Shown: piece by piece, positions 23,541-32,834 of the stretch
How positions within the stretch are numbered: the first letter of the stretch is position 1
How the letters are laid out: every line of letters starts with the position of its first letter
Source of the DNA: JAIYDQ01 sp034408855
GTDB lineage: Bacteria > Planctomycetota > Planctomycetia > Pirellulales > Pirellulaceae
Assembly: GCA_034408855.1 (NCBI GenBank)
Contig: JAWXCK010000074.1
Coordinates: 62,001 to 126,000, forward strand
Reading direction: 5' to 3'
DNA length: 64,000 bases
Translations under genes and position numbers: made by a program
The notes under the pieces: model-generated
Told to the model about the DNA's origin: nothing
Database searches by the model: none
What the model saw: only the letters and a program-made list of their open reading frames with translations

Positions 23541-25028
23541 ATGAATGAGATGGCGCCACTTCAGTTTCATGGTTACGACGTCGGTCGTTTTTACGACGAA
23601 TCGTTTAACGAAAAAGGGAGGGCTCGTGCGGGTTCTGAAATACTTGTCGATCGAATCAATGGCTTACCCTCTGGCGAGTTGTTGCGGCGGCAGGAGGCGA
23701 TCGATCGAGCGTTGCTGAGAATGGGGATCACCTTCACGGTTTATGGCGACGAACATGGCACCGAAAAGATCTTTCCCTTTGACGTGATACCGCGCGTTGT
23801 CCAAGCTTTCGAATGGGAACATATCGAAGCGGGCCTGAAGCAGCGAATCGAAGTTTTAAATCGATTTCTTCACGACATCTATCACGATCAAGATATTGTT
23901 CGCGCCGGGATTCTCCCTCGAGCCATGCTTGAAAAAGCGAAATCGTATCGTCCACAATGTGCTGGATTAAACCCACCGAAAGGAATTTGGTGCCATATAA
24001 CCGGTACCGACTTGGTGCGGAACAGCGACGGAGCGATCTATGTCCTTGAAGACAATCTTCGATGCCCGTCGGGCGTTTCTTATGTTCTTCAAAATCGAAG
24101 AATCATGAAGCGAAGCTTTCCGGAAATTTTTTCCGACTCGCGAGTTCGTCCTATCAACGATTATCCAAGTCGTCTTTATGAAACGCTGTCGCATCTTTGC
24201 CCGAACGACGTCGCCGAGCCAAAGATCGTTGTCCTGACACCCGGTATTTATAACTCGGCGTACTATGAGCACTCTTTCTTAGCCCAGCAGATGGGGATCG
24301 AGTTGGTGGAAGGGCAAGATTTGGTTGTCCAAGATAACTTTGTTTACATGCGTACGACCCGAGGCTTTCAACAAGTCGACGTTATCTACCGGCGCATCGA
24401 TGACGATTTTATGGACCCGAAAGCCTTTCGAGCCGACTCGATGTTGGGTGTACCGGGATTGATGGAAGCCTATCGGCATGGAAATGTAGCGTTGGCAAAC
24501 GCACCTGGAACAGGTGTGGCTGATGACAAAGTCATCTATGCATACGTTCCAGAAATGATTCGCTTCTATTTGGATCGCGAACCGATCTTGCCGAACGTGC
24601 AGACCTATATTTGCGAACGAGAAGACGATCGCAAATACGTTCTTTCGCATCTATCGGAACTCGTTGTCAAAGCAGCGAACGAAGCGGGCGGCTACGGCAT
24701 GTTAATCGGCCCGCATTCGACGAAAGCCGAGCAAGATAGATTTGCCCACTTGATTCAAGCCGATCCGCGAAATTACATTGCCCAGCCGACGTTATCGCTC
24801 TCTCGCGTTCCAACGCTCATCGGTGACCATTTCGAAGGTCGACATGTCGATTTACGCCCATATATCCTCTATGGCAAATCGATCTGGGTGCTTCCAGGCG
24901 GACTGACACGAGTCGCATTGAAAAAAGGGTCGCTCGTCGTCAACTCGTCTCAGGGCGGCGGCAGCAAAGATACCTGGGTCATTGCTCAACAGGGCGTTGA
25001 CGTGCACGAAGGAGATAAATCGCTGTAA
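23541..25028 (+). CDS. Circularly permuted ATP-grasp ligase
   Basis: A 495-aa protein of the circularly permuted ATP-grasp type 2 (DUF404/DUF407) family. It begins near YDVGRFYDESFN, and has ICEREDDRKYVLSHL, VVKAANEAGGYGMLIGP (the ATP-binding segment) and LRPYILYG near the C-terminus. Such enzymes are proposed to form peptide or amide bonds on small peptides or proteins. I chose ATG 23541 since family members start shortly before this YD motif. It is the first of five genes in a peptide-modification cluster of ATP-grasp, alpha-E, transglutaminase and DUF2126 genes. A fused homologue occurs at 29150. Confidence 0.87.
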   Translation: MNEMAPLQFHGYDVGRFYDESFNEKGRARAGSEILVDRINGLPSGELLRRQEAIDRALLRMGITFTVYGDEHGTEKIFPFDVIPRVVQAFEWEHIEAGLKQRIEVLNRFLHDIYHDQDIVRAGILPRAMLEKAKSYRPQCAGLNPPKGIWCHITGTDLVRNSDGAIYVLEDNLRCPSGVSYVLQNRRIMKRSFPEIFSDSRVRPINDYPSRLYETLSHLCPNDVAEPKIVVLTPGIYNSAYYEHSFLAQQMGIELVEGQDLVVQDNFVYMRTTRGFQQVDVIYRRIDDDFMDPKAFRADSMLGVPGLMEAYRHGNVALANAPGTGVADDKVIYAYVPEMIRFYLDREPILPNVQTYICEREDDRKYVLSHLSELVVKAANEAGGYGMLIGPHSTKAEQDRFAHLIQADPRNYIAQPTLSLSRVPTLIGDHFEGRHVDLRPYILYGKSIWVLPGGLTRVALKKGSLVVNSSQGGGSKDTWVIAQQGVDVHEGDKSL

Positions 25029-25037
25029 GATAATCTT

Positions 25038-25795
25038 ATGTTGAGCCGAGTTGCAAATTCAGTTTATTGGATGTCACGTTATATCGAGCGAGCCGAAAAT
25101 CTCGCTCGATTTATCGACGTCACTCAGCAAGTCATCTTGGATCAGCCAGAAGGAGCCGACAAACAGTGGGAGCCACTGGTGAGGACGACTGGCGACGAGG
25201 AATATTTCGAAGTGTTCGTCATCACAGTCAATTGTTCAGCGGCATTCTCGACGCCACCATGACGCGTGGAACGGGCTGGCATTTTTCGAACGTCGGCAGT
25301 TTGCTCGAACGAGCGGACAAGACCAGCCGAATTTTGGACGTGAAGTATTTCACGCTGCTTCCCAACGTGAGTGATATCAACACCCCAATCGACGATTTGT
25401 TGTGGTCTGCGATGCTTCGATCGGTTAGCGGTTTCGAGATGTTTCGCAAACGTCATCGAGTCATCACGATCCATCGCGTTGTCGAGTTTTTGATACTGGA
25501 ACGAAATTTTCCGCGAGCAATTTTGTATTGTATTGAACGAGCCTGCTCATCGCTTGAGCAGATCGACGGCCCGATGCCCAACGATCAAAACCCTGCGATC
25601 CTTCGTATTCGAGAATTGATTGCTCTGATGAAAAACGTAACAGCTAAAATGATTATTGATGGCGGCATGCATGAATTCATCGATTCCTTTCAGGGTAAGC
25701 TCAACAAGATCGGGGCTTTGATTCGAGAGACTTATTTTGATGCAAAGGCGTTTGAACATTCACCCGTCTTGGTTCAGACCCAATCGCAATCGTAA
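25038..25795 (+). pseudogene. Split alpha-E (DUF403) domain gene
   Basis: The 5' frame (25038-25262) encodes the canonical alpha-E start MLSRVANSVYWMSRYIERAE up to GDEEYFE. The rest of the domain (DATMTRGTGWHFSNVGSLLE onward, through ERACSSLEQID) is in another frame up to 25795. Roughly 60-70 residues that normally join the two parts are missing, so there is a deletion plus a frameshift near 25210. The 5' frame's TGA overlaps an ATG of the 3' frame (ATGA at 25259), so a 178-aa C-terminal fragment could still be translated by coupling. It normally pairs with the ATP-grasp ligase directly upstream. Confidence 0.82.
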
Positions 25796-25805
25796 TGAAT
25801 CCACA

Positions 25806-28800
25806 ATGACTATTCGTGTCGCTCTCCATCACGTTACTCAATATTCGTATGATCGAAAGATCGATTTGGGGCCGCAAATTGTGCGGTTGCGACCGGCCCC
25901 GCATTGCCGGACACCCATTCATAGCTACTCGATAAAAGTTGTCCCGGAAAACCATTTTTGCAATTGGCAGCAGGATCCGCACGCCAATTATCTCGCACGC
26001 TACGTTTTCGCTGATAAGACGGATCGATTGCAAGTCGAAGTCGATTTGATCGCCGAGATGACGGTGATCAATCCTTTCGATTTCTTCGTCGAAGACGCTG
26101 CCAAAGATTTTCCGTTTCAATACGACGAGTGGCTCAGTCGCGAATTGCAACCCTTTCTCGAACGAAAGCCGCAAGGCGATCTATTTCATCGATTTCTCGA
26201 TAGCATCGATCAAACCAAGTGCAACACGGTCGACTTTCTTGTTGCCCTCAACAGCCGCTTGCAACAAGAAATCAAGTATCAGATTCGGATGGAACCGGGC
26301 GTTCAAGCACCCGAAGAAACATTGCGGTTGTGCAACGGTTCGTGCCGCGATACAAGCTGGTTATTGGTCGAGCTCATGCGGCACCTAGGACTCGCTTCGC
26401 GGTTCGTCTCTGGATATCTCATTCAGTTGGCGCCCGACATAAAATCGTTGGACGGACCGAGCGGAACCGAAATCGACTTTACTGACCTTCATGCATGGGC
26501 GGAGGTCTTTTTGCCAGGTGCCGGTTGGGTTGGACTCGATCCGACCTCCGGGCTCCTGGCCGGCGAGGGGCATATTCCTTTGGCCTGTACTCCTGAACCG
26601 ATGTCGGCAGCTCCCATTTCGGGTGCCTTGGAAGTTTGCGAGGTTGAATTTGATTTTCAAATGACGGTTACTCGGATTCACGAAGATCCGCGCGTCACCA
26701 AGCCTTACACCGATAGCGAGTGGGAGCGTATTGAAAAGCTCGGTCATAAAATCGATGAGCAACTTCTTAGTAACGACGTTCGATTGACGATGGGCGGCGA
26801 GCCGACGTTTGTTTCGATTGACGACATGGAAGGTGCCGAGTGGAATTCGGCGGCCGTCGGTCCTCATAAACTGCAGCTCTCGGAAGATTTAATTCAACGA
26901 CTTCGAACACGATTCGCACCGGGTGGGCTACTGCATTATGGGCAGGGAAAATGGTATCCCGGCGAATCGCTACCGCGATGGTCGATGGCTTGCTATTGGC
27001 GGAAAGACAGTGTTCCCGTTTGGCATGACGACGGGTTACTCGCGGACGTAGAACGAGACTATGGTTTAGGCGTCGATGCCGCGCATCGATTTTCAAAACA
27101 ACTTGCCGAGTTTCTCGGAGTGAGTGGCCAGCACATCGTGCCAGCCTATGAAGACATGGCTTACTATCTGATGAAAGAGCGACGACTGCCGATCAACGTC
27201 ACACCCAATGACCCAAAACTAAAGAACCCCGAAGAGCGGGCTCGCATGACAGCGGTTTTTGATCGTGGCCTCGACGAACCAGTCGGCTTTGTCTTTCCGT
27301 TGCAACGCCAGTGGTGGCAGAGTAAACATCGAGCGTGGTCGACGGGGCCTTGGCCTGTTCGAGCCGACAAAATGTTCTTGTTGCCCGGCGATTCGCCGTT
27401 GGGTTTACGTCTCCCGTTGGATTCGTTGCCTTGGTTGCCCGAGTCGGAGATGCCAGTTGTGCAGCCGCTCGACCCGATGGCACCGCGAAGCGCATTGCCG
27501 ACGTTTGATCGTCAGCGTCAAGTATTCGTATCAGCCAAGAGCGAAGCAACGCTGCGTCAACCGATCTCAGAACAAACGCGATCGAATGCTAGCCAGCCCG
27601 ATATCAACGCTGAAGCTGATGTTAACGCAAAAGATGTGGTGCGGACGGCGCTGTGCATCGAAACTCGCCATGGACGATTGCATGCCTTCATGCCGCCACT
27701 CGAGCTGCTCGAAGATTATCTTGATTTGATAGCAGCCATCGAAGCAACCGCCACGAAGCTCGAAATGCCGGTAGTTATCGAAGGCTACGAACCGCCGCAT
27801 GATGATCGCTTGTGCAACGTAAAGGTAACGCCCGATCCGGGGGTCATCGAAGTCAACGTCCATCCTTCGTCGACTTGGGATGAGTTGGTGGATCGAACGA
27901 CCGCCTTGTATGACGAAGCTAGACTCACGCGACTTGGTACTGAAAAATTTGATTTAGATGGAAAGCATTCAGGGACTGGCGGCGGAAACCACGTCGTTCT
28001 TGGCGGCCCAACTCCGGCAGACAGTCCGTTTCTGCGGCGGCCTGATATGCTCAAGAGTTTCGTCGGCTACTGGCTCAATCATCCTTCGTTGTCCTATTTA
28101 TTCAGCGGGCGATTTATCGGACCGACTAGCCAAGCTCCGCGCGTCGATGAAGGACGACGCGACGCCTTGTATGAATTAGAACTGGCGTTTTCGCTAGTAC
28201 CCGCTCGAAGCGAAAGTGCCGCTCCGTGGCTGGTCGACCGATTGTTTCGCAATTTGCTTATCGATCTTACCGGCAATACGCATCGCGCCGAATTCTGCAT
28301 CGATAAACTCTACTCACCCGATAGCAGCACTGGTCGACTTGGATTAGTCGAGCTGCGCGGTTTCGAGATGCCGCCTCATGCCAGGATGAGTTTAACGCAG
28401 CAGCTTTTGATTCGGGCCATGTCGATGCGATTTTGGGAGACGCCGTTCTCAGACCGTTTGATCGATTGGGGAACATCGTTGCACGATCGGTACTTGCTAC
28501 CGCATTTCGTTTGGTCCGACTTTGGCCACGTCATCGAGGATCTAAATCGAGCTGGCTTCGGATTCGAGCGGCGTTGGTTTGCTCCTCATTTCGAATTTCG
28601 CTTCCCTTTTATCGGAGAGATTCGACAGCAAGATATCTCGATCGAGCTGCGATCGGCAATCGAACCTTGGTATGTGCTAGGCGAAGAACCCGCCGGAGGG
28701 GGGACGGTTCGATTCGTCGATTCATCCGTCGAGAAAATACAGGTCAAGGTGACGGGGATGACGGGAACGCGACATATCGTGACTTGTAACGGTCGAAAGG

Positions 28801-29153
28801 TTCCGCTGCATCCTACGGGCGTTCAGGGCGAATATGTGGCAGCGGTTCGCTATCGAGCTTGGCAACCATCGACTTGTTTGCATCCAACTGTCCCCGTGCA
28901 TACGCCGTTGGTTTTTGATATCCTGGATGCTTGGTCAGAACGCTCGATCGGCGGTTGTATGTATCACGTCTCTCATCCGGCTGGCCGCAGTTATGAAACA
29001 TTTCCGGTGAACGCGTACGAAGCAGAGGCTAGGCGAGTGGCACGATTCTTTTCGATGGGACACACGCCTGGCCCAATGACTATTCCGCCGACTGAATACA
29101 ACGCGATTTTTCCGCTGACGCTCGACTTGAGACGAGGCATCCATCCTGCATGA
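25806..29153 (+). CDS. Transglutaminase-like + DUF2126 protein
   Basis: A 1115-aa protein. Residues about 1-310 form a bacterial transglutaminase-like protease domain: N-terminal MTIRVALHHVTQYSYDR, the catalytic Cys in NGSCRDTSW, the His in DLHAWAEV and the Asp in LDPTSG. The rest is DUF2126, starting near VRLTMGGEPTFVSIDDMEGA, a family assigned by Iyer and co-workers to glutamine-synthetase-fold COOH-NH2 ligases. So one chain may combine peptide cleavage and amide-bond formation. ATG 25806 is chosen because it starts the family's conserved N-terminus. Its stop overlaps the next start (ATGA at 29150). Confidence 0.85.
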   Translation: MTIRVALHHVTQYSYDRKIDLGPQIVRLRPAPHCRTPIHSYSIKVVPENHFCNWQQDPHANYLARYVFADKTDRLQVEVDLIAEMTVINPFDFFVEDAAKDFPFQYDEWLSRELQPFLERKPQGDLFHRFLDSIDQTKCNTVDFLVALNSRLQQEIKYQIRMEPGVQAPEETLRLCNGSCRDTSWLLVELMRHLGLASRFVSGYLIQLAPDIKSLDGPSGTEIDFTDLHAWAEVFLPGAGWVGLDPTSGLLAGEGHIPLACTPEPMSAAPISGALEVCEVEFDFQMTVTRIHEDPRVTKPYTDSEWERIEKLGHKIDEQLLSNDVRLTMGGEPTFVSIDDMEGAEWNSAAVGPHKLQLSEDLIQRLRTRFAPGGLLHYGQGKWYPGESLPRWSMACYWRKDSVPVWHDDGLLADVERDYGLGVDAAHRFSKQLAEFLGVSGQHIVPAYEDMAYYLMKERRLPINVTPNDPKLKNPEERARMTAVFDRGLDEPVGFVFPLQRQWWQSKHRAWSTGPWPVRADKMFLLPGDSPLGLRLPLDSLPWLPESEMPVVQPLDPMAPRSALPTFDRQRQVFVSAKSEATLRQPISEQTRSNASQPDINAEADVNAKDVVRTALCIETRHGRLHAFMPPLELLEDYLDLIAAIEATATKLEMPVVIEGYEPPHDDRLCNVKVTPDPGVIEVNVHPSSTWDELVDRTTALYDEARLTRLGTEKFDLDGKHSGTGGGNHVVLGGPTPADSPFLRRPDMLKSFVGYWLNHPSLSYLFSGRFIGPTSQAPRVDEGRRDALYELELAFSLVPARSESAAPWLVDRLFRNLLIDLTGNTHRAEFCIDKLYSPDSSTGRLGLVELRGFEMPPHARMSLTQQLLIRAMSMRFWETPFSDRLIDWGTSLHDRYLLPHFVWSDFGHVIEDLNRAGFGFERRWFAPHFEFRFPFIGEIRQQDISIELRSAIEPWYVLGEEPAGGGTVRFVDSSVEKIQVKVTGMTGTRHIVTCNGRKVPLHPTGVQGEYVAAVRYRAWQPSTCLHPTVPVHTPLVFDILDAWSERSIGGCMYHVSHPAGRSYETFPVNAYEAEARRVARFFSMGHTPGPMTIPPTEYNAIFPLTLDLRRGIHPA

Positions 29154-31738
29154 AAAAGCCGGCAAACGCATCGGCTGGCAAAATCGCGAGCAATAACGAG
29201 CTTAACCAAGCGCCAGCTTCGACCTCTATTTTTTGCGACTATCGCCCGATCGAGGGCGTTTTCGACGAAGCGGTAAACACCGAGGGTGCGATACGTCCTG
29301 CTTGGCACGATCTCATTCGTCGGCTCGATGCGATGGGATTGGACGAACTAGCCACTCGTCGACAACAGGCGTCGAAGCAAATTGCACGCGACGGTATTAC
29401 CTTTAATCCCCATGACTCCGAGGGAAGTGGTTCCAGACCTTGGATGCTCGGTGCCATCCCGTTGATACTAGCCGAAGCTGAGTGGAATGTGCTGGCCGCC
29501 AAGCTTTCCCAGCGCGCTCGTTTGATGGAAGCGTTATTAAAGGATTTATTTGGCGAGCAGCGTTTGATTCGTGAGCGCATTCTGCCACCTGAGTTGCTCT
29601 TTGGCCATCCGGCCTGGCATCCAGCTTATCAAGGGCTCGCTCCGGCGAATCAACGCATTCTGGAATATTACGTCGCGGATCTGGCTCGAGCACCCAATGG
29701 GGCATGGTGGGTAACAGGAGATCGTACAAAGTCGCCATTTGGTCTCGGCTATGTTCTCGAAAACCGGATCGTTACATCGCGAATGCTCTCGACGATCTTT
29801 CGCAAGTTACCCATTCGCAAACTTGCTCCGTTCTATGCAACTTTAAAAGAAGAGCTACGAAAACTTGCTCCGCGTTCGAAAGAGAATCCTCGCATTATTT
29901 TGTGGACGCGAGGACCGGCAAGTCGATCGTATTTCGAAGATTCATACTTGGCGAGGTACCTTGGCTATACACTTGCCGAAGGGGGCGACCTTGCTCTACG
30001 GGGTGGGACCATTCACTTAAAAACGCTGGGTGGTCTGTTGCCGGTCGAGGTGCTATTTCGAAGGCTTGATGACGAAGACGGCGATCCGATTGAATTGAAT
30101 TCAAGTTCAGAGTTTGGGATACCTGGGTTGTTGGATGTCATTCGAAATCATAAAGTCGCCGTCTCGAACACTATCGGTAGTCGTTTGGTCGAATCGCCGG
30201 TCTTCTTGCCATACCTGCCGGAAATATGCCGAACATTATTGAGCGAGGAGATACAACTTCCGTCCGTGTTTACCTGGTGGTGTGGTCGGCCTGAGGATCG
30301 AGAATATGTACTCAATCACCTCGATGAATTGATTATCCGCCCAGCCTTTCGCATGCAGAACGAAGCCCCGTATTCGACCCGAGATCTTTCAAGGGCACAC
30401 CGCGACGAACTCATCGCCAAGATTAATAGCAATCCCAATCACTATGTCGCTCAGGAATCCGTCTTGCGTTCGACGACGCCCGTCGTCGTCGATGGAACTA
30501 TTCGGCCATGGCATCTAGCGCTCCGAACATTTTTGGTCGCGACAAGTGACAACTATCGAGTGCTGCCGGGTGCCTTAGCCCGAGTTGCGCCGGAATCGAC
30601 GACCCTTAATTTTACCATGACATTCGGCGAACGAAGCCAGGACGTTTGGATTCTTACGAATAAGCACGTCGACGAAATCAGCTTGCTCGACTCGAATACC
30701 AAACAGGTTTTACCGCGTCGGAGCGGCTCGGAACTTCCCAGTCGGGCTGCCGACAATCTTTACTGGCTCGGTCGCAATATCGAACGAGCAGAGCAAACGG
30801 CTAGGCTCTATCGAACGGTGATCGAAACGCTCGAATCGGAACTTAGCGACGAATTGCAACATGGTCCCATGCTCCGATACTTGGCTGAACAAGGCCACAT
30901 CGACCCCGATCATATCATTCCCGAACTTAACAGAGCAACTCCGTCGGTAGTCGACGTGCTTCCAAAATCTATTTTCGATTTACAGCGACCATTCGGTCTC
31001 CGCACGACGGTGAATAACGTCGTCTACAATGCGCATCGCGTTCGAGATCGAATTGCGCCGGATATGTGGCGAACGATTGATCGGATTCAGACGACGCTGG
31101 ATCCCTCGCGGTATGATCAGAATCTGCGAGGATTCGATGCCATTCTATTGCTCGATCAATTGCTAGCCGATTTCGCTGGCTTTGCAGGGCTCGTTGCCGA
31201 GAGCATGACCCGGACATTAGGTTGTCGTTTTCTCGACCTTGGCGTTCGTATCGAACGCAGCTCGCAAACCAATACGCTGCTTCGAAGCTTTCTTGGCACG
31301 GAACCCAACGATGACCCTTCCATTATTGAAGCCGTCCTGCGCGTTACCAATAGCTTGATGACCTATCGAAACCGATATCTCGCAACGTACCAAGTTCCGG
31401 TGCTCCTCGATCTGCTCTTGACCGACTCGACAAACCCGCGATCCATCTTATTTCAGATGGCTCAGATTAACGAACATCTCAATGCCATGCCGCGAGATGA
31501 ATTCCAGGCGATTCTTACTCCCGAGCAAAAGCTTGGGCTGTCGATCGCCAATACGGTGCGGCTGGCCGATATTTACGAACTCAGCACCCTCAATCGCGAT
31601 CATGAACGACCGAATCTGCTCAAGCTTTGCTCACAGCTCGACGAGCAACTGCCGCTCTTGTCCGATGCCGTTTCAGGACGTTATTTGATCCATGCCGGCC
31701 TACCGCGGCATCTCGGAACAGTCGACAAGCATGCATGA
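29150..31738 (+). CDS. ATP-grasp/alpha-E fusion protein
   Basis: An 862-aa fusion of a circularly permuted ATP-grasp ligase (about residues 60-510; WGRPEDREYV-like WWCGRPEDREYVLNHLDEL, RPWHLALR) and an alpha-E helical domain (about 525-862; RAADNLYWLGRNIERAEQTA and a second LGRNIER-like repeat pattern). The same two domains are separate genes at 23541 and 25038, and the alpha-E part there is broken, so this fusion holds the only intact alpha-E domain of the window. The gene overlaps the DUF2126 gene by 4 bp, indicating coupled translation. The substrate is unknown. Confidence 0.87.
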   Translation: MKKPANASAGKIASNNELNQAPASTSIFCDYRPIEGVFDEAVNTEGAIRPAWHDLIRRLDAMGLDELATRRQQASKQIARDGITFNPHDSEGSGSRPWMLGAIPLILAEAEWNVLAAKLSQRARLMEALLKDLFGEQRLIRERILPPELLFGHPAWHPAYQGLAPANQRILEYYVADLARAPNGAWWVTGDRTKSPFGLGYVLENRIVTSRMLSTIFRKLPIRKLAPFYATLKEELRKLAPRSKENPRIILWTRGPASRSYFEDSYLARYLGYTLAEGGDLALRGGTIHLKTLGGLLPVEVLFRRLDDEDGDPIELNSSSEFGIPGLLDVIRNHKVAVSNTIGSRLVESPVFLPYLPEICRTLLSEEIQLPSVFTWWCGRPEDREYVLNHLDELIIRPAFRMQNEAPYSTRDLSRAHRDELIAKINSNPNHYVAQESVLRSTTPVVVDGTIRPWHLALRTFLVATSDNYRVLPGALARVAPESTTLNFTMTFGERSQDVWILTNKHVDEISLLDSNTKQVLPRRSGSELPSRAADNLYWLGRNIERAEQTARLYRTVIETLESELSDELQHGPMLRYLAEQGHIDPDHIIPELNRATPSVVDVLPKSIFDLQRPFGLRTTVNNVVYNAHRVRDRIAPDMWRTIDRIQTTLDPSRYDQNLRGFDAILLLDQLLADFAGFAGLVAESMTRTLGCRFLDLGVRIERSSQTNTLLRSFLGTEPNDDPSIIEAVLRVTNSLMTYRNRYLATYQVPVLLDLLLTDSTNPRSILFQMAQINEHLNAMPRDEFQAILTPEQKLGLSIANTVRLADIYELSTLNRDHERPNLLKLCSQLDEQLPLLSDAVSGRYLIHAGLPRHLGTVDKHA

Positions 31739-31739
31739 C

Positions 31740-32618
31740 ATGAAATACGCCATTCAGCATAAGACGATCTACCAGTACGCCACGCCGGTCAGCCTATGTC
31801 AAAACGTTGTGATGTTGACGCCGCGCGTGTCACCTTATCTTTCTTGTTCAAACCATCGTTTGACCATTCGCCCGACGCCGACCTACAGCCATTCTCGTAC
31901 CGATGCGATGGGAAACCATGTTACGGTCTTCGCGATCGAAGAGAGCCACAATCAACTGACGATCACCTCTTCTAGCAACGTCGTCTTGATCGAGCGTTTA
32001 TTCTCGATAGAAAACCCATCGCCTTCCGTTCAAGAATTGACGACGTCGCTCGATCGACAGACGGCTCGAAATTGGTTCGACGCGGTCCCGTTCCGATACG
32101 ATTCGGCTCGCATTCGCCGGAGCCAGTTATATGCCGATTTTATTCGCGGCTTTATCGACCCTTCCACGCCGACCTTACAGGTTCTCCATCGGCTTTCGGA
32201 GCAGATCCATCGAGGTTTTCAATACAGCAAGGATGCGACCAAGGTCGATACTCCAACCGAAGAGGCATTCAACGGCCGAGCTGGTGTCTGTCAAGATTTT
32301 GCCCATATTGCGATCGCTTGCCTTCGATCGATTGGAATTCCAGCTCGATATGTGAGCGGTTATCTTCGAACCATTCCGCCTGCCGGGAAAACGCGATTGG
32401 TCGGAGCCGACCAATCGCATGCTTGGGTTTCCGCTTGGTGCGGTGATGAACTCGGTTGGGTCGACATCGATCCAACCAATCATTGCTTCTGCAAATTGGA
32501 TCATATTGCCGTCGCATGGGGGCGAGACTACAGCGACGTCGTCCCCATCAAAGGCGTTTTTCTCGGAACCGGCGAACCCAAATTAGAAGTGAGTGTCGAC
32601 GTCCGCCCCGAAGCCTGA
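31740..32618 (+). CDS. Transglutaminase-like cysteine protease family protein
   Basis: A 292-aa protein with the family N-terminus MKYAIQHKTIYQYATPVSL and the Cys-His-Asp triad in GVCQDFAHIAIA, QSHAWVSAW and WVDIDPTNH. It lacks a signal peptide, so it should act in the cytoplasm on the cluster's product. I chose ATG 31740, one base after the previous stop at 31738, because family members begin there. It closes the ligase/peptidase cluster. No Anbu-type proteasome homologue, which often accompanies these genes, is present. Confidence 0.87.
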   Translation: MKYAIQHKTIYQYATPVSLCQNVVMLTPRVSPYLSCSNHRLTIRPTPTYSHSRTDAMGNHVTVFAIEESHNQLTITSSSNVVLIERLFSIENPSPSVQELTTSLDRQTARNWFDAVPFRYDSARIRRSQLYADFIRGFIDPSTPTLQVLHRLSEQIHRGFQYSKDATKVDTPTEEAFNGRAGVCQDFAHIAIACLRSIGIPARYVSGYLRTIPPAGKTRLVGADQSHAWVSAWCGDELGWVDIDPTNHCFCKLDHIAVAWGRDYSDVVPIKGVFLGTGEPKLEVSVDVRPEA

Positions 32619-32834
32619 TGTAAACGCGCAACCTGAACCCACGTTGCCAAATTATTGGTCTTTGTCAGCCGTGCCGCTCACTTCCCGACGCCAGCGCGTT
32701 CGGCTCACAACTTGGTGGGTTGTGGATTTCCCCTTCAAGGTAGTTTATGCTGCATAGCAATCCAGCAACTGACTGTTGGATTTCTAGCCAGCCTTATTTC
32801 ATCCTACCCTATACACATCCTGGAGCTACGCTCG

